In this document: positions 1-14,420 of the stretch, piece by piece | How the letters are laid out: each line of letters opens with the position of its first letter | Position numbering within the stretch: position 1 is the stretch's first letter | Origin: Rhypophila decipiens | Lineage: Eukaryota > Ascomycota > Sordariomycetes > Sordariales > Naviculisporaceae | DNA: 64,000 nucleotides | Direction: 5' to 3' | Assembly (NCBI GenBank): GCA_033297075.1 | Contig: MU858046.1 | Location: forward strand, 186,001 to 250,000 | Made by a program: the position numbers and the translations under genes | The notes under the pieces: model-generated | Told to the model about the DNA's origin: nothing | Databases searched by the model: none | What the model saw: only the letters and a program-made list of their open reading frames with translations

Positions 1-3000
1 CTTCCACTGAAGACGAACAGCAATTGACCAGTCTCAGACGACGAAATTCTGCTGCCTTGACACTAGTGAACAGCACCCAAGAGCTACGATGAACTGGACT
101 CTCAACAGCTTCGAAACTTTAGAGTCGGAATGAGATGCATTGAAACATCGTGGCGTGTCTCTGGGTCCGTCCCTGCTTCCGCCTTTTCATCGGGACGAAC
201 ATCTCTCGTCATTCATGCGCTCCTTTGGCCCCGACACGGACTCGACAGTCTCAGCGGCAACTCTTCAAAGGACCAACAACAACGACAACATCGATTTCTC
301 ATCAAGACTAGTCCATCAGTCAAATCTCGGATACATCCGAGAACCAAAGACATACTCTCTGGATATCGGATTTTTCGTTCTGCTGGATCGCTCAGTAATC
401 TGGCATGTTCCAGATCCACAAGTGTCGGCATCACTGCATAACCCGTACCCTGGTCCAGTCTGGACGGGAAGGGTAATAACTTTTGTGATCCTTCTGCCCT
501 ACGAGCAAACCACAATATTATGTCATCTTGCCAAGCCCAGGATCCAGGAGATTTGGACCCCTGGATAGGCAAACGGAGAGGCATCAAGGTGTGATGCTCC
601 TGTGCAGCTCTCCTGCAGCCCCCTCTCTCACGCCTCTCTGCCGGTCAGGCTAGAGAGACCGTTGAAGAGTTGATGATGCCGAGGGAAGCCAGTTGATCGA
701 TTAACGGCTTTACAATTACAGTTCTTTTCATGTGGCAGTTCAACCACTCGGCTTGAGAGTTCAAGCAAAGACGTCTTTTCCAAACCTCTGCCCATGCTCG
801 GGTCCAATCATCAAGGGCAGTTCGTAACCAGAGACGTCGGCTTGACGGCGCAATCTCGACCTCATCTCGGCTCCTTGTGTTGTCCTGATCCGTTTTCACG
901 GGACAGGCTGGAGATGGACGCAGCCCGTCATAGCTGGCCAGCTGAAAGCATGCGCCTCTGTATTACTGGCACGACCACGTTGTCGACGCCATCAAGCAGC
1001 CACGGACTTGGGTCACCTTGTTTCCCACATGCCGCACCCCCATCTAGCATACCTCCGCATCCGGGCCTCAGCCTTACAGCTCCAGCTTTTGTCGGTAGCA
1101 TGGTTCCCGCTTCTTTAGGGCCTAAGAGCCGGAGCGTCAGGAAAGCAGCGAGCTGACCCCCGAGAGACAGCCCTCCATCATCGGAGGCTGAGGCACGGCC
1201 GATGTATCGTGTTCCATCGAGGAACGCCCTCCCGGGTGGACTCCCTTTTTTCCGTACACCGCACCATAGCATCATCTCACCTACATTGCACTAGCCCCCA
1301 GGCACCAGTTTTTGCCAACTCGTTCCGCAGAAGAATTTGTTTATCGATCCCTGAATATAGCATCACTTGGGTCACTGCGCACGAAACGAGAGTCTCGCAT
1401 TCGTCTATTCTATGCCCCTGCTCCTGTTCATGTTGTTTTTTTGCGAGGCCGCCTCCAGTTTGTTTGCTCCGTCCCTGGCCTTACACAATGCCCTTCCTAT
1501 CACCACCACGGGCTCTATCCTTGGCGGGAAACATTTCCAGATTAGGAGATATGCCTGGGCATCTGTTTCTTTTCAGACTTGGTCTCTCCGGTGTTCCAGT
1601 CTTTGCATGTTCTCTTTGGTTTTGCTACTGCCTAACGAGTGTTTCTGTTGGAATTGATGGAACCCATTGTAAGATTTTCTTACCAACCTGGTTTATCATC
1701 ATCTTGTCGGCATCACTGGACAGTCACGTACCGCTGACGGATAGAAGCTGGGACATTACCTAGGATTTGGTCTTCGTTTGGGCTTCTCGAAGCCTTCTTC
1801 AAGGAGCAAGCTTTCCTGATCGGGCCATGACAGCAACGTCTGGGAGCAGCTATCTCGCCCCGATCAGGTCATATTATTCTTGACTTCATCTACCACATGC
1901 ATACATGCCCTCACTGAAACCAAATCATAAACGGCGCCCAATCAGGAACGCTGATGATTGGTTCTCTCGCCAGAGATGGAAAGTCGTTCTCTTCAGGCCT
2001 CACTACACCGCTCTGATAGGATGGGCTTGACGGATTGCGGCTAGCTAGTAGCCGTGCATACATGGCATTCTGGTTACGCCCAAGGCATCCATTCTGCATT
2101 CCCAGGAGCTGGGGTGATGACACCCACACCTCGCCTCTCCAGCTCGTTTGGGATACCTCCCATTGTTTAATTTGCCCGAATGGCTGGCTTGAGGTGGGCT
2201 GCATGGTGGTTCAGGAGTTCCAGACCCCTTGGACATCTGCAAAGTCTATAGGGCCAAGGCCGCTCATCTGCACCGCTGGTCTCTATCCTCATCCGGAAAC
2301 TGCGAATACACGTGGCGGGTCGTCTGGATGGTCATCTTTCTATCCTTGAGCCGCGTACGGCAGGGCATATCTTAACTCTGCTTCATACGCCCCATCAGGT
2401 GAGGAAATGTTTCTTGTTCAGAGCCAACCTAGGTCATTGGGTCGCGGGTATGAGGCTATCCGTACCATGTGTCTATGAGACCGTCTCATAGGCGGTCGAC
2501 CCAGCGTCTCTGCCACTATTTTCGGCACATTTCGAGTGAAATCACGGGAGGCAGTGCTTGCTTGCTTGCGTGTGTCTTGGGGGAAATATGTACCGATCTG
2601 TCTTGGAGTATCTGTCCGAAGACGTGATCTTGTTCAAATTTACTGGCCCGCTCGTAACGCGGTGGGATATAAATGTCGAGGAGGAGGTAGCATTCTTGAT
2701 TACAATGAACGTTCTGAAACACAGATAAAGAGGTGAAATTAGAACAATTTGATACGCAGATTGGTGTTTATGTTGGGTAGGGAGGCAGTCAGATAGACTG
2801 GATGAATCCTTGGGATGTTGATATTATATTCTTTTCTGACTGTCATGCCCTATCCCGCCCCTTCAGCTTGGCTCCGTTGTTTCGAATCGGACGGCAGTTG
2901 GAGAAGTCGAAACATATCGTTCATTATCTTTAGTTATATGTCTTCTCTTGGCGGCATCAAATGGAGGGATGGACCCTCGACGTCTTCACCATTCGTACAT

Positions 3001-6000
3001 ACCTGTAAGATTGGTCAGGTTGTCTCAAGCCATACAGACCCGAGGCAGTGGTTGCCGGCGGCGGCCCTTTGGATGCCTCCTCCCTCTTCGGGATCAGCAC
3101 TAGCTTACTGTGATGATGGATATATTGCACTAGATCTCATTATACAGAATCTGTCATTCCCGTATAATATAATCCGTCTATCAGATCTTGGCATCGGGTA
3201 AGGGGAAAGGATGAGACCTTTTGGAAAAAGCATGACGGTCGGCTGCTACACGTAGTAACTCACCTAGAATGGCACTTGTGATGCCGAGAAAGTTATTGAC
3301 AAGATGGTCAAGTGCGGGCGGAGACATGAGGTGAGATGCTCAAAATCCATAGATAGTTCTTGCTACCATAATATTACGGGTATGCAGTCGCCGTCTATCC
3401 ATCCGTACATATGCACTGGTTTCTGGCAAAACTGTCTAGAGCTTACATGTAGTCACTCTGGTTTTAGCCCGCCATCTTTTCTAAACGGCTGGCTGTTTGG
3501 AGTCCTCATTCTCAAGTTCATCCTTATAGGGCTGTGCTGAGGGGCTGCTTATTCTTTTGGAGAACACATGTCTTGCATTCCTTGGTGTTTTGCGGGCTTT
3601 CTCTTTTGGACTACTCCGCATGTTTTTCCGCACTCGGACCGAGGTAATGCGTATAGCTTGAAGATGTTGCTGGCTGTCGTTAACATTTGGACAAACGATG
3701 GCTTACATCGCCAAGATGAGGAGATAAACTCGGAGGATCTTTTCCGGCCAAAGTTAACTCCTAACTCCTAAAAGCATATACACACTTGGCTGGCCAAATG
3801 TTGTTGGTAGTCCCCGTCTTGGCTTGTCATTGATGTTGCTCGGTCCAAGGGGTATGATCATGATCATGATCAACAGACACCTCCGTTGCCAAGGTTACAA
3901 GCCTGAACCCCCTTTTCCCATTCAGCAAATGTCCAAAACATACACCGTTATCTTGACCGTTTCAAAGACTAAAAATCCAGAAACGCCACCATACCTGGCT
4001 GAAATAGGGCTGGCCGGGGTGGGCTGGCAGAAGATTGTTCCCTCATCCGGTTATATCTTCGGTCGCTGTGCCTTCTGGGCCCGACTCTTTTCCTCCTTGT
4101 CATCCCTACCGGACTTTATGCAAAGCTACAAAGTAGGTAACGCCTCCTTTTTTGCGTTCCAGAAAGTGGGAGATGAAATTTTCAGGGGTTTATTTTGAAG
4201 CCTGGCCGGCGATGGAGCCAGCCAGCCAGCATGGCTCATCCCAGAAAACCCGGACGGCATATCTGGCCGAGAGCTTCCGCTGATCTTTCCATCTGTCAGG
4301 GGTAGAGAGTCGTATTATCGTACTTTTCTGAACTGGTAGGGCTAAGGAATGTATTTCGTCTTGGAGTGGTGAAAGTGATATGGCACCCTCTAAACATGAC
4401 CATACGACCTGATACTATGTTCATATTTCGACCAACTCCACCAGAAGAGGAAGGAGACTGAGAAATAAACAATACAACTCTTATATGGAGACTGAACATC
4501 TGATACATACTAACGGTAGCAGCTAGAGCAGGCAGCAGTTATCAAGCCTCCACCTCACTCCACAAACGAAAATGGTACCAAGTGGTATCTAAATGAACGA
4601 GTTGCTTTCATTGCTCTGCCAAGTACACATATACGCTACATTGCCGATCGAGCCTTGAGAATAATTCAGGCGTCGATGTATGTTTCATCTTGGAAGGTAT
4701 TAGGTCCAAGGCAGGGTTCTTCTTGGTTTCATGGGGGTATTCAATATGTCCGTATTGTGACTGGATCAAAACCTACCGACATTGTGATATCCATCTTTGT
4801 AAGATTGATAACGGAACAGGAATTGTGTCCATTGTTTGCTTTGCCCCTTACTCGCTGCATCTAGAATCTCCTTGGTTACCTCGTAAACGGGTCGCAAAAC
4901 TCACGTGCCAGTCTTTTAACGTCAATCGAGGCTCTACTGCATCTTTGTTGAAACAAATCTCAGAAACAAATGGAGAGAATGTTGGCCGTTCAACCACACC
5001 AGTTCTGCTTCCGTCTCAGGTCTTTCTTTCACCTGAAAAAGCTATTCACAGAATAGAAACATAATCCGCATGCTGCCATGGCGAATGGTCACTTCGTAAG
5101 AACGACGAAACAAACCGTACCTAGAGTAAACAAGGAGAAAAGACGGCAAAGTGGACGCATGTCAGAACCTAAATCGGCAACAGCACGGAGGAACAAGGTC
5201 AAATAAAACGGCCGGCAGAAAGTCCCGGGACCAACAATTTCCGGCGTAGCTTATCCAGCTCAGCCCAGTTGAGCTTACGATGCCGACTGGCGGGCCGGTG
5301 CTTGCCCAATCCCGTGAGCCACGTCAACCCCAGCCCCGAGACCCGGAGGTATCAGCTTCCGGTGTATATAAAAAAGAACACGCATGGAACCTTCCATGGT
5401 GATTCTACTCTCTTTCGGTCGGTACACAACACGAATACTACCCAGAAAAGAGACGGTGAACAGTACAAAGATAGAAACAGAGCAATAGAGTGACAGAGAG
5501 CCAACTTGGCTAAGGTCACTCACCTACAATAGGTGCCAGGCCATCTCACGTACCCTCCTCCCCTAATTAATACACCTGAGACCGTTCCCTTCACTTCCTT
5601 GAGTGACGGCCTAGATTTCAGCCTCATGGCCAATCATCACCCATTCCCGTACCCATAGATCTAATCACGCCGCCGTCAAGTGTCAACTTGGGCACTCAAA
5701 CCGAACCGTCTGCTGCCGGACTGACAAGAATGAAAAAGGCTGATAAACATACCCCGTACCTCCATGCCACATATTCGCCTCCGCCACCCACGTTTGGATG
5801 CCGACCTGAGGGTCCATCCAAGCTTTCCTATTCCTCACCTCGTAAAAGACCCCAAACCACCCTTCCCCGTATTACAGCCCGAATTGCGGGTCCGGGGAAC
5901 ATATCAACCATCACAGACCGGCCTCACTTGCTCCATGATCCATCTCGGCGGGTTTTGGTTTTTTGCGCATAACAGAAACACGCGGCCATCTAGACGGACC

Positions 6001-8869
6001 CACAAACCAAAATGGCATAGTACAAAGAAGGAAATAGAGAGAGAGAGATGTGTGAAAGAAGCATGAAACCAACAAGTTCACATAAAAAAGAAAGTATCAG
6101 AGATTGAGTGTAAAGAACTCCAAAAATATAGAAGGCAACGAAAACAAACAAACAAACCAAACCTACAAGATGTCGTTGACAACAACATGAAACCATTATC
6201 CTGTATGTACACTCGTATTACTCGGTAGGGAATGCCTGCTTTAGGAAACTTGCCCATATCAACAAGCTCCTTTTCACTTCTGCAGGTGGGATCTTCCCCC
6301 CGAACAGACGAGCTGAAGCATAAACAACAACAACAACACCTAGCCAAACATCTCCATCAATGAATGTAACGATACAAGCAAGACAAGACAGCCAGACCAC
6401 CAGTCATCAAGCCAAGTAAGTAGCCCATCTCCACAAGGCCAACCAAGCAGCCTGGCCCCTCTGGGAGTCCTCCTGGATTATATCACCCCCGGCCTAATTA
6501 CTTGAGACAGGAAAATAAAAAAGACCTCGCGTTGCCATCTCCACAACTACACTGGTAGTATCTGCAACATCATCCTCTTCAAAATTCCCTCCAGTGGGGC
6601 AGTGGGTAATAAGTACAGTACCCTATTTTATCTGTTTCTAGTGTACTTGGCTGATAAAGATAGAGATATTCCCGTCTCACTCCTCTCTTGGCGGTGAATG
6701 AATGGTATACAGCTGCAGTGTCGTTGACAAATAAACGGATCGTTAGCTTTCCTGCTCAGCCCAGTTCATCAACTTACGCCTTTCCTCGACGAACGACGAA
6801 CGACGACATCCGACATCCGGGAACTAGCACCTAATATTTCCCAAGAAAGACCAGATCCATCTACGATACTACTCTTGTATGACAGATACCCACAGTGAGA
6901 GAGCTAAAGGACTTACCGAGCACCCGGAACGGCAAGGGCTACAAGTCTAATGTAACTGTTGAGGCCATGATTCTCGTTCTAGAAATCCTTTACATGTAGT
7001 TACATAGTTCCCAACGGTGAGCAAGCGGATATGCAAGTCATCCAGTTGACAAATACTTGGTGCATACGTACATGCGTACATACTGCAGTATCTCCATAAT
7101 TTGAGTTTTGGTTACATAGTTTGAAAGCGGAAATAAACCCCGGTGTAATCGCCGATAGACACATTTGGCAGATACGGGTTTTACCAAGAAGGAATTTTCT
7201 CGGAATTCGTGACTCTCATTATCCTACCGTAGGTAGGTTAACCACCTAATTCCGATGGCTGCTGCTGCAATAGCAATACGCATGTGCGTCTATTGTAGAC
7301 AAGGTCAAGATGGCTCTAGACCGGCCATAACTGCAGCTGCTAGATAATCAGTTCGGTTCGTCAGTTAGTCAGTCAGTCATCCGTCCCTGCCTGACAACTG
7401 ACCAACCAAATCCTCCTGTAATGGATCGATATGATTATGCGGACGGGCATGTAGGTATGTCATGGAACCCGACCCGTGCAGGACAGACACAGACACAGAC
7501 CGGAAACGAGATATTGGTGGTGTGAGGGGATATATCAGTGAGGCTGCGGCGAGGGCCACGTTTTTTTTCTCTTCGCAATGCAGCAAGATTCAGGGGAAGT
7601 AGGATCGATGAGTGCAATGCAAAGTAGGCCGAAGGGCGCAACGAAATAATTCGCCATTCACCGTGAGGACGGGAAGAGTGAGAGAGCTGCCCGGCACTTG
7701 TCAGCAAGGGGGATAGGAAAATTACCCTGAATATTCTCAACAAGTCAAAAGGAATAAGAAACGCCCTGGTATGTACATAGCATCCAGAAGCTAACAAACA
7801 AGGGGAACTGAAGCTATCGAGTCTCTGCTCCTCACTTTGGGTCCCCAAAACAACACTTTGCTCGGTGCCACCCTGTGCCTGACCTCGCTGCAACGAGATC
7901 CCAAGCATACGCCATCGGGCCGTTCGCTCCAGGCATCGATTTCGGTGACAGCCTTGTCGTCTTGGAACCACCGTCCAGAAGAGGGAATTCGCGGTTAGCT
8001 CATTAGAAGCCTCGAAAAGAAACCCCCGTGGGCACTCCCCCGTTTACCGGAAACGAAGGCAGCAACTTAACCCGCACATCTCCATCATATCAAACCCATG
8101 CCAACAAGTCCCATACTTCTTAGCCGCAACCAACATGGACAAGTCCCCCACCCCCTGATATCGTTCGACCCCAAACTTGGCGCCAGAAGCGACAAGACGT
8201 TCAATAAAAGTGGTGGGTTACTAAGCGTCAGATACGATCGACCTCGAGCTTAATAAGTGGTGTGCCACACCATTACAAGGGTTTCTTGGACGATGGGACC
8301 AATCATGCCTCGTTCTCTCGCTTCCCTCAAGTGCGGTGTGGGTAGGGATATCGGGAGCGCGAGGCCGAAAGGTGGGCAAAATACCTGTTTTTGGAAGTGT
8401 GCTACTTTTGGCACAGCCAATGGTTGCAGTGGAAGTTGGGACCCCACCAGCCCTCCGTTTTTGGAGAAGAGAGGTGAGGTTCTCGCCAAACGGACCCTAC
8501 AGATATACCTTCCATCGAATACCCCGTGGAACCGGGCTGTGCTCTGAGCCTTGTGTCCCAAGCAGCACCGCACAATTTTAAGGATACTCCATACCCGTAT
8601 GTACATACATACGAGCAGGATAAACCCCGGCGGACAGGGACCTTTGCGCAATCTGCTCAGATGGTATTTCATTTTCAGTGAAACGACCAGAGTCAAAGAA
8701 TATCTGGAACTTTTCGGGAAAGGATACGGTGGTGCCCGCTAGAGCTGGAAAAGACGCCGAGAGATGTCGAAATGTCGTAGCCTAGCCCCGAAAAGCTTGG
8801 CTATAGAGACCCCGGGCGCATCAATAGAGTGTGCCATCAAGATAATTATGTACCTTAAGGTGTGTACCC

Positions 8870-8909
8870 AGTACTGTATGTACGCGTACAGTACATGCTG
8901 TACTGTACT
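8870..8909. repeat. GTAC-rich palindrome cluster
   Basis: Three overlapping inverted repeats lie within about 40 bp. GTACTGTA at 8871-8878 pairs with TACAGTAC at 8887-8894. The core TGTACGCGTACA is itself a palindrome. AGTACA pairs with TGTACT across a three-base spacer at 8890-8904. It could be a cruciform-prone sequence or a cluster of sites for a dimeric DNA-binding protein. No gene lies close by to suggest a regulatory role. Confidence 0.6.
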
Positions 8910-11900
8910 CCATACCATAATCTTGTCATCCTTCTGCATCCGTAGGGCTGGCAGCGTTCACCCCCAAGAAGCGGCCCCGCGACCCCAACTTTCCCAACGG
9001 CTCACGTTGGAAACTCTTGCAGCACCTGAGGCGAGCCACTGGTATCATGTTGATCATGATGGTTGGTTCAGCGAAAACATGGCCAGACATACAGACCGAG
9101 AAAATGGAACGAGCGAAATAAACACAAGGTCGAAGCAATACTCCGTACTCCGTACATTACCGCGCGTTGGTTCACTAATCTTTGACGAGCTCCGAGCTTC
9201 CCGTGTCTTTGCTTGATAATAGGGAAGGCACTTTATGCATGGGTCAAAGGACCGAGCAGTCAGTCGGTCGCCTTGGGAAACTATCGCGAATTGTTCACGT
9301 GGTGGGCTGAACCAGACACCAGCAATGGTCGGGGTGGGATTTTTTTGGTTTGGCGGTGAGCAAGTAAGTACTGTACACAACTCTCCGTCCGTATCCGTCT
9401 AATCTTGTGCCCGTGCAGGGCGGAGGCAAGCCGCGCTCGTGGGTGATTTGCAAGCCTCGGGCGATCCTCACGTTCCCGCCCATTGATGATTTGTATCCGT
9501 ATAGCGCCGAACACCACCTTGTCCCCGTCCCCAAGGGTTGGTAATTGCATGTATCTAATACATACGCAGCAGCAGCGACGTGAAATACAAGTGCCCCCTA
9601 TGCAGAGAACTCGGAATGGGTGGTATCGATGGGACGAAACTGCGACTATGTGCGACGTTGGGACTCGTGGCAGACGGCTGTCTCTGCTGCATGCTGTGCG
9701 CCAAGACTTGATTCCCCGTTCCCCCGTCTCCCGTCGGTCTTTCCGCAAGGAGCACTATAGCCCCGCTGCGCTGGGCTCTGGTGATGCCAGACTGTGCACG
9801 TATCCGCCGGCCTTGGGCTTCTGTGCACAAGTTATAGTGCATAGGGCTGAGGAAGCTTCCCCTCACCCAGGCTTCTCCAAGACAGTACTGTACATACCCT
9901 GGGCGGGCGCCAGGTATGCCGGCATGCACGGAGTATAGCTCCCCTTTCTGTATCAGAGTCTCGGAAGACATGGCATATACGGTCCATGGTATGCGGTTGA
10001 TGGGCGGTGACCTGTGTGAAATCGACCGAGCTCCCTAAACGGGTGCCTAGTTATTTGTCCGAGGCGTCATGTTGCAAGGCTAACCGCCCGTTGCATATCC
10101 AGAGTACCGTCCACGTCTTCGGGCGACGATACTAGAAGCGGTCAGGAAGGGACACGGAGCGGTACGCCAAGACCCGCCCGCCCGGACGCGGAATGGAGTC
10201 AGGACAGAATCCAGCAAAAGTCATATTCGCCAGGGTGAAGTCGGTAGTATTGAGCAGCGCTGGAGGCAAGCCGGCGTGTTTCAAAGGTGAGGATCGGCTG
10301 TCTGTGATCTACCACAGTCTGTGTTTGCCGATATGGATCTCGGTGGCTGCAAGCCAGTCGTCAATATTTACCACGTCTGTCCAGGTTTGAATTGCATCAA
10401 TGCTATGTGTGCAACGATTGAATAGGACCACAAGGTCAAATAAGACCCCTCGGTTATCTGGAGTCCGCCAGTTGTTGGTAGGAAAGTGAGGGACACCACC
10501 ACAAAAGAGCGGACATTGGAAATGTGCTCACTGCTTCAGTCGCCAAGGTCCACCCACTGTGACATCACCCGAAGCAGCACAAAAAGGGGCTTAATTGGCG
10601 GCTGCCTGGCTGCAGTTTCACACAGCACTGTCCTTCTCTCAATATTGGATTGTGCGCTAACAGCCGGTCTCAGCATGTCTTGCCCACCATCACGGCAACA
10701 ACAACAGAAACACGAGCGTCATGATCTTCACGATAATCGCTAAATCGATAATTCGTTCTCGAATCTCCACCAACAAGAGGACAAGATGCTGGGCATCCCG
10801 CTCCCGCACACCCGTCAGTCAGGTCCCGTTTCGATGCGTGATGCAAAGGAGAAGATCCGATTAGAACCTTGCATATCGCATAACCGCAAAACTTGCAGCT
10901 TCAGAAGTACTGGCATCATGACACCGAGTCTGGGCGCCAACAACTGGAAAGACGGCTGCCGTTGGAAAAGTCAATCTGTGGCCGAAGGAAAATTCTCAAG
11001 CCGAGAGCCGGTTTTTGGCCGGGTGTCCGGACCCATTTTCGCTTGGCACCCCGGTCTCCGTATTTCAGAGGAGCCGGACGTGGCCCGGCTTTCTTAGTGG
11101 GTCCCGGGTACGGGCGTGCTTCCAGTCAGTGGACTTCACATCGCTATTTTCATCCAACAACCAACAGGCATAACTTGATCATTGCAATTGGAAAGCGAAG
11201 GCGCGCGCTCCGTGCAGCGTTGTTGGTGTCGGACAAGCAAACCAAAATTTCTCTCACATCCACCCTCGACCAACTAACTCAATGCAAAACCTCCCAACAT
11301 TTACGTGTTGATCCCTTTCGCATGCAGGTTCCCAAGGACCCAACTTACATCGAGTTTTCGATACTGTCAAGGATTTACACACAGTTCCAAACGGCACAAT
11401 CGTCGCGCTGGCCCCGCTTCCTCCGCAGATGTTCGGCACCTTCGGCACTCTCAATTGTCAATCCTGTACCGAATACGCTGATCGACCCCTCTGCGCCGTA
11501 CTTGTGACAATATCAAGTCTCGGCGATTTGGGCGGACCAACCGAACAAGTCTCGGTTCTGCCACGTCGGCAGTCTGATAGGTGCACATCTCTTCTTCACT
11601 CAGCCAGCCAGGAGGCTGCACTATGCTATTAAGAGGAATTACCAAGACCAGAAGGACCCTTCACGAATACGCGGCCAGTGGGACATATCATCTGATGGTC
11701 CTTGCAAGGTCATCTCGTTTCTTGCTTCACTCCCGTGAGGTGTAATGCGTATCACGGCGGACACACTCGGGTATCACGGGAAAGTCGAGGTCATGGCCGA
11801 TGGTAGCAGCGGTGTGCGGAGTGACGTACCACGTCCTCTACACACAACCTCTGCACCGCCTCAATGAATTCGCCGAAGAAGATGCGGGGGAGCAACCAAC

Positions 11901-12490
11901 GAGAGTTGGTCTGTTGGCCACGGTCACACCCATATCAAACCTTCAGCCCGCCCGTCGACAGATCAGTGGGTTCCAAGTTCTCGCGTTGGCCTTCCAGCAA
12001 CGGCAACCAGGACGATTCGGGTGGAGCTGTAAGGAAGGAGTGAATTTGGTCCGACTTGGCTACGCACGTCTCTGAGGCCGATGCAGTCGTTTTTGAGCCA
12101 GCCACTATCATCACCGCCTCAACCCTCGCACGGCGATGGACCCGTTCGAGGTTTTCAGTGCAGTGCTGTACGAGTCGCCGAGTAATCCGTACAGGGGGAA
12201 TTGCAAAGATCATCGAACCCAGTGGGGCCACATCACGATGCCCAACTGGCGACACTGTGCCTCCAAAAGGATACGCACTCCTTGTCGGTGGGATGTGGAA
12301 ATGAAGGAAACGGAGAAGAGCATTGCAGTGCCTCTTCCTCCTTGACTGGGTCTCAACTTCTCGGACGACGTGAACCGGCGTGTTTGTGGTTGTACTGTGC
12401 ATCCGTGGAGGAGGCTCGGCGCCAACAATCATGAACATTCGCGGACCAAATGAAGCAGAGATCCCCCTCTGAGATGGCCCATTTACCTCT

Positions 12491-12713
12491 CCCCAAAGAT
12501 TGCTGAGGAAGTCGTCACGCTCGCATGCAATAAGCACGTACAAGTACTAACTTGTTTCTAGAAACGTTCGATGATGAGACAGCCATCTTGGTGTCCCAAA
12601 ACTGCGGAACGCGGCGTTTTGAGTCAGCACCCTATCGATGCTTATGCTCATAGGGCTGAGGAGATTCTGACCCCTATCAACACCTGTGACGACTTCCTCA
12701 GCAATCTTTGGGG
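12491..12713. repeat. Perfect 28-bp inverted repeat with 167-nt spacer
   Basis: The left arm at 12491-12518 begins CCCCAAAGATTGC. The right arm at 12686-12713 is its exact reverse complement and ends GCAATCTTTGGGG. The arms cannot be extended on either side. The spacer carries smaller palindromes, including TTTCTAGAAA and CAAGT/ACTTG. A 28-bp perfect match is far beyond chance in 64 kb. It could be the ends of a small non-autonomous element, a local inverted duplication, or the stem of a long hairpin RNA. No transposase or clear target-site duplication is visible, so the type is unassigned. Confidence 0.75.
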
Positions 12714-14380
12714 TATGTATCTCTTGTGCCATTCTCGAGGCTCAGATGGACGGGATACAAATTACACTGCATATTTGACCGCTCTTTCATTCTCTTTCAA
12801 TCTGAACGTAACCCCATTTCATCAAGTGACGAAACGGAAAAATGTAATGTGCGATTATCGCTTGGGATTCATGTTCAGCCTTCGGCGCAATGATTCGCTG
12901 TTGCCGAGGTGGGGAAGTTGCAGCACACAGCCCTCTCTCTGTCTCTTTCACAGTGGACAACAGCAGGCTGTTTACCGTTGTTGGATTTTCAGGGTTTCGT
13001 CTCGAGAGGGGGGGATGCCGTGCGACATCATGTTGCGCAATGCTGCCTTGTGACTTCGGAGTGCAACTTCCTAGCTTTGACATGTTCTCCGTGCTTCTTT
13101 TTCTCCAACATGTATCGTGTACTGGTTGTTGTTGTACACGGAATTATCGCTGGCGCACGAGGCAGTGCGGATGGTATGTATGTACAGTCTGGCGGTCTGG
13201 GGATTGAAGTACTCTACTTTTGCTGTGAGTACATGGTGATGGTGGTACATGTTGTATTCATCTTTCTTGGTGACATATGTATCGCAGTCTGGCTAAAATG
13301 CGAGATTCATCACAGGAAGTGGTTACACAAGCAGAGGACCGGCCACATTACCGTCGGATCATCTGCCGAGCAGGCTCGGCTTTTTGGATTTCATGGAAGA
13401 GGAAGGTTGCACAGTTTATTTTCTCAATTTCTCTCGTTGACCTCTTCGCATTCCACTTTGCATTCACACATACCGTGTATCATCACATTGGGTCACGTTA
13501 CATGTACCCACTTTCGTTTTGCGATTAGGTCGTTCTCGCAATCGCATTGATCGGGTGCCAATCCAATGTATGTGGGCATAAATCCTACCTAGGTACGGAT
13601 AGGGATGTGCCATACTGCAGGCATATCACGAGGCTCTGCTTGGCTCTGGACCTGGTCTAAGCGGGCACAAATCAAATCTATCAGTCTCGCAAACTGTTCA
13701 ATGATGTTTCAAGGATTTTGGTGGACCGATGAGATATGGAGGATTGGATGCCTATGGATAGGACGGCTAGTTAAGGTATCAGCCTTGGTAAGTACCGACT
13801 TTGTTGATCATTTATTTACACAGTAGATATCACCGTACGGTAGATGGGGAAGATACCTAGTTTATTTTAGTTCTATTAGTGGCGGGCTTCTTGGCTAGTA
13901 AAGTAATACGGATAGTCGGTCAGGTGTTTATGTAGTGTTGTGCTGGTGGATTCATTCCTTATTTTCTAGGAGTCTTTACCTTCCATCTTACTTGCCTTGT
14001 TGATCTTTGGTTGGGTCACCATTCCATTCAGCATGGGTCTTGGGAAGCATGGGGGGGGGGAGGGAAGAAATGTCAGATTGGAGATACATGGCCGAGGTTA
14101 CTTGGGATGTACTTCAGGTGTGTAATGTACTAGACACATACGTACTGCCTAGATGTCATGTTATGGTTTCGGTAGAGGGAGGTGGTGGTGGTGGATATCT
14201 CGGACAGTATTCGGACGGTATTCGGATGGATGGTAGGGGATTTTCACATCACAGACTCACTGTGAATCATGGATGTTCTTTTTTGTGGAGGATATCTGAC
14301 CGATCTGCTACCCCATTTCTCTGGATATCTCTGCCCTAATTAGAATCTAGAGAGGCAGAGTGAGAATGAATTGATAGAAT

Positions 14381-14420
14381 AGAGAGAGAGAGAGACTAAG
14401 GCATGTATGTATGTATATAT
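14381..14420. repeat. AG and ATGT simple repeats
   Basis: A short (AG)7 run is followed within a few bases by (ATGT)3 grading into TATATA. This is an ordinary microsatellite in intergenic DNA. Confidence 0.7.

Noticed and set aside
11935..12543. 202-codon minus-strand frame that shares the peptide DDFLSNLWG with a plus-strand frame at 12571-13053
   Set aside because: The shared peptide comes from the 28-bp inverted DNA repeat, not from protein homology. Several other frames in the same interval are equally open.
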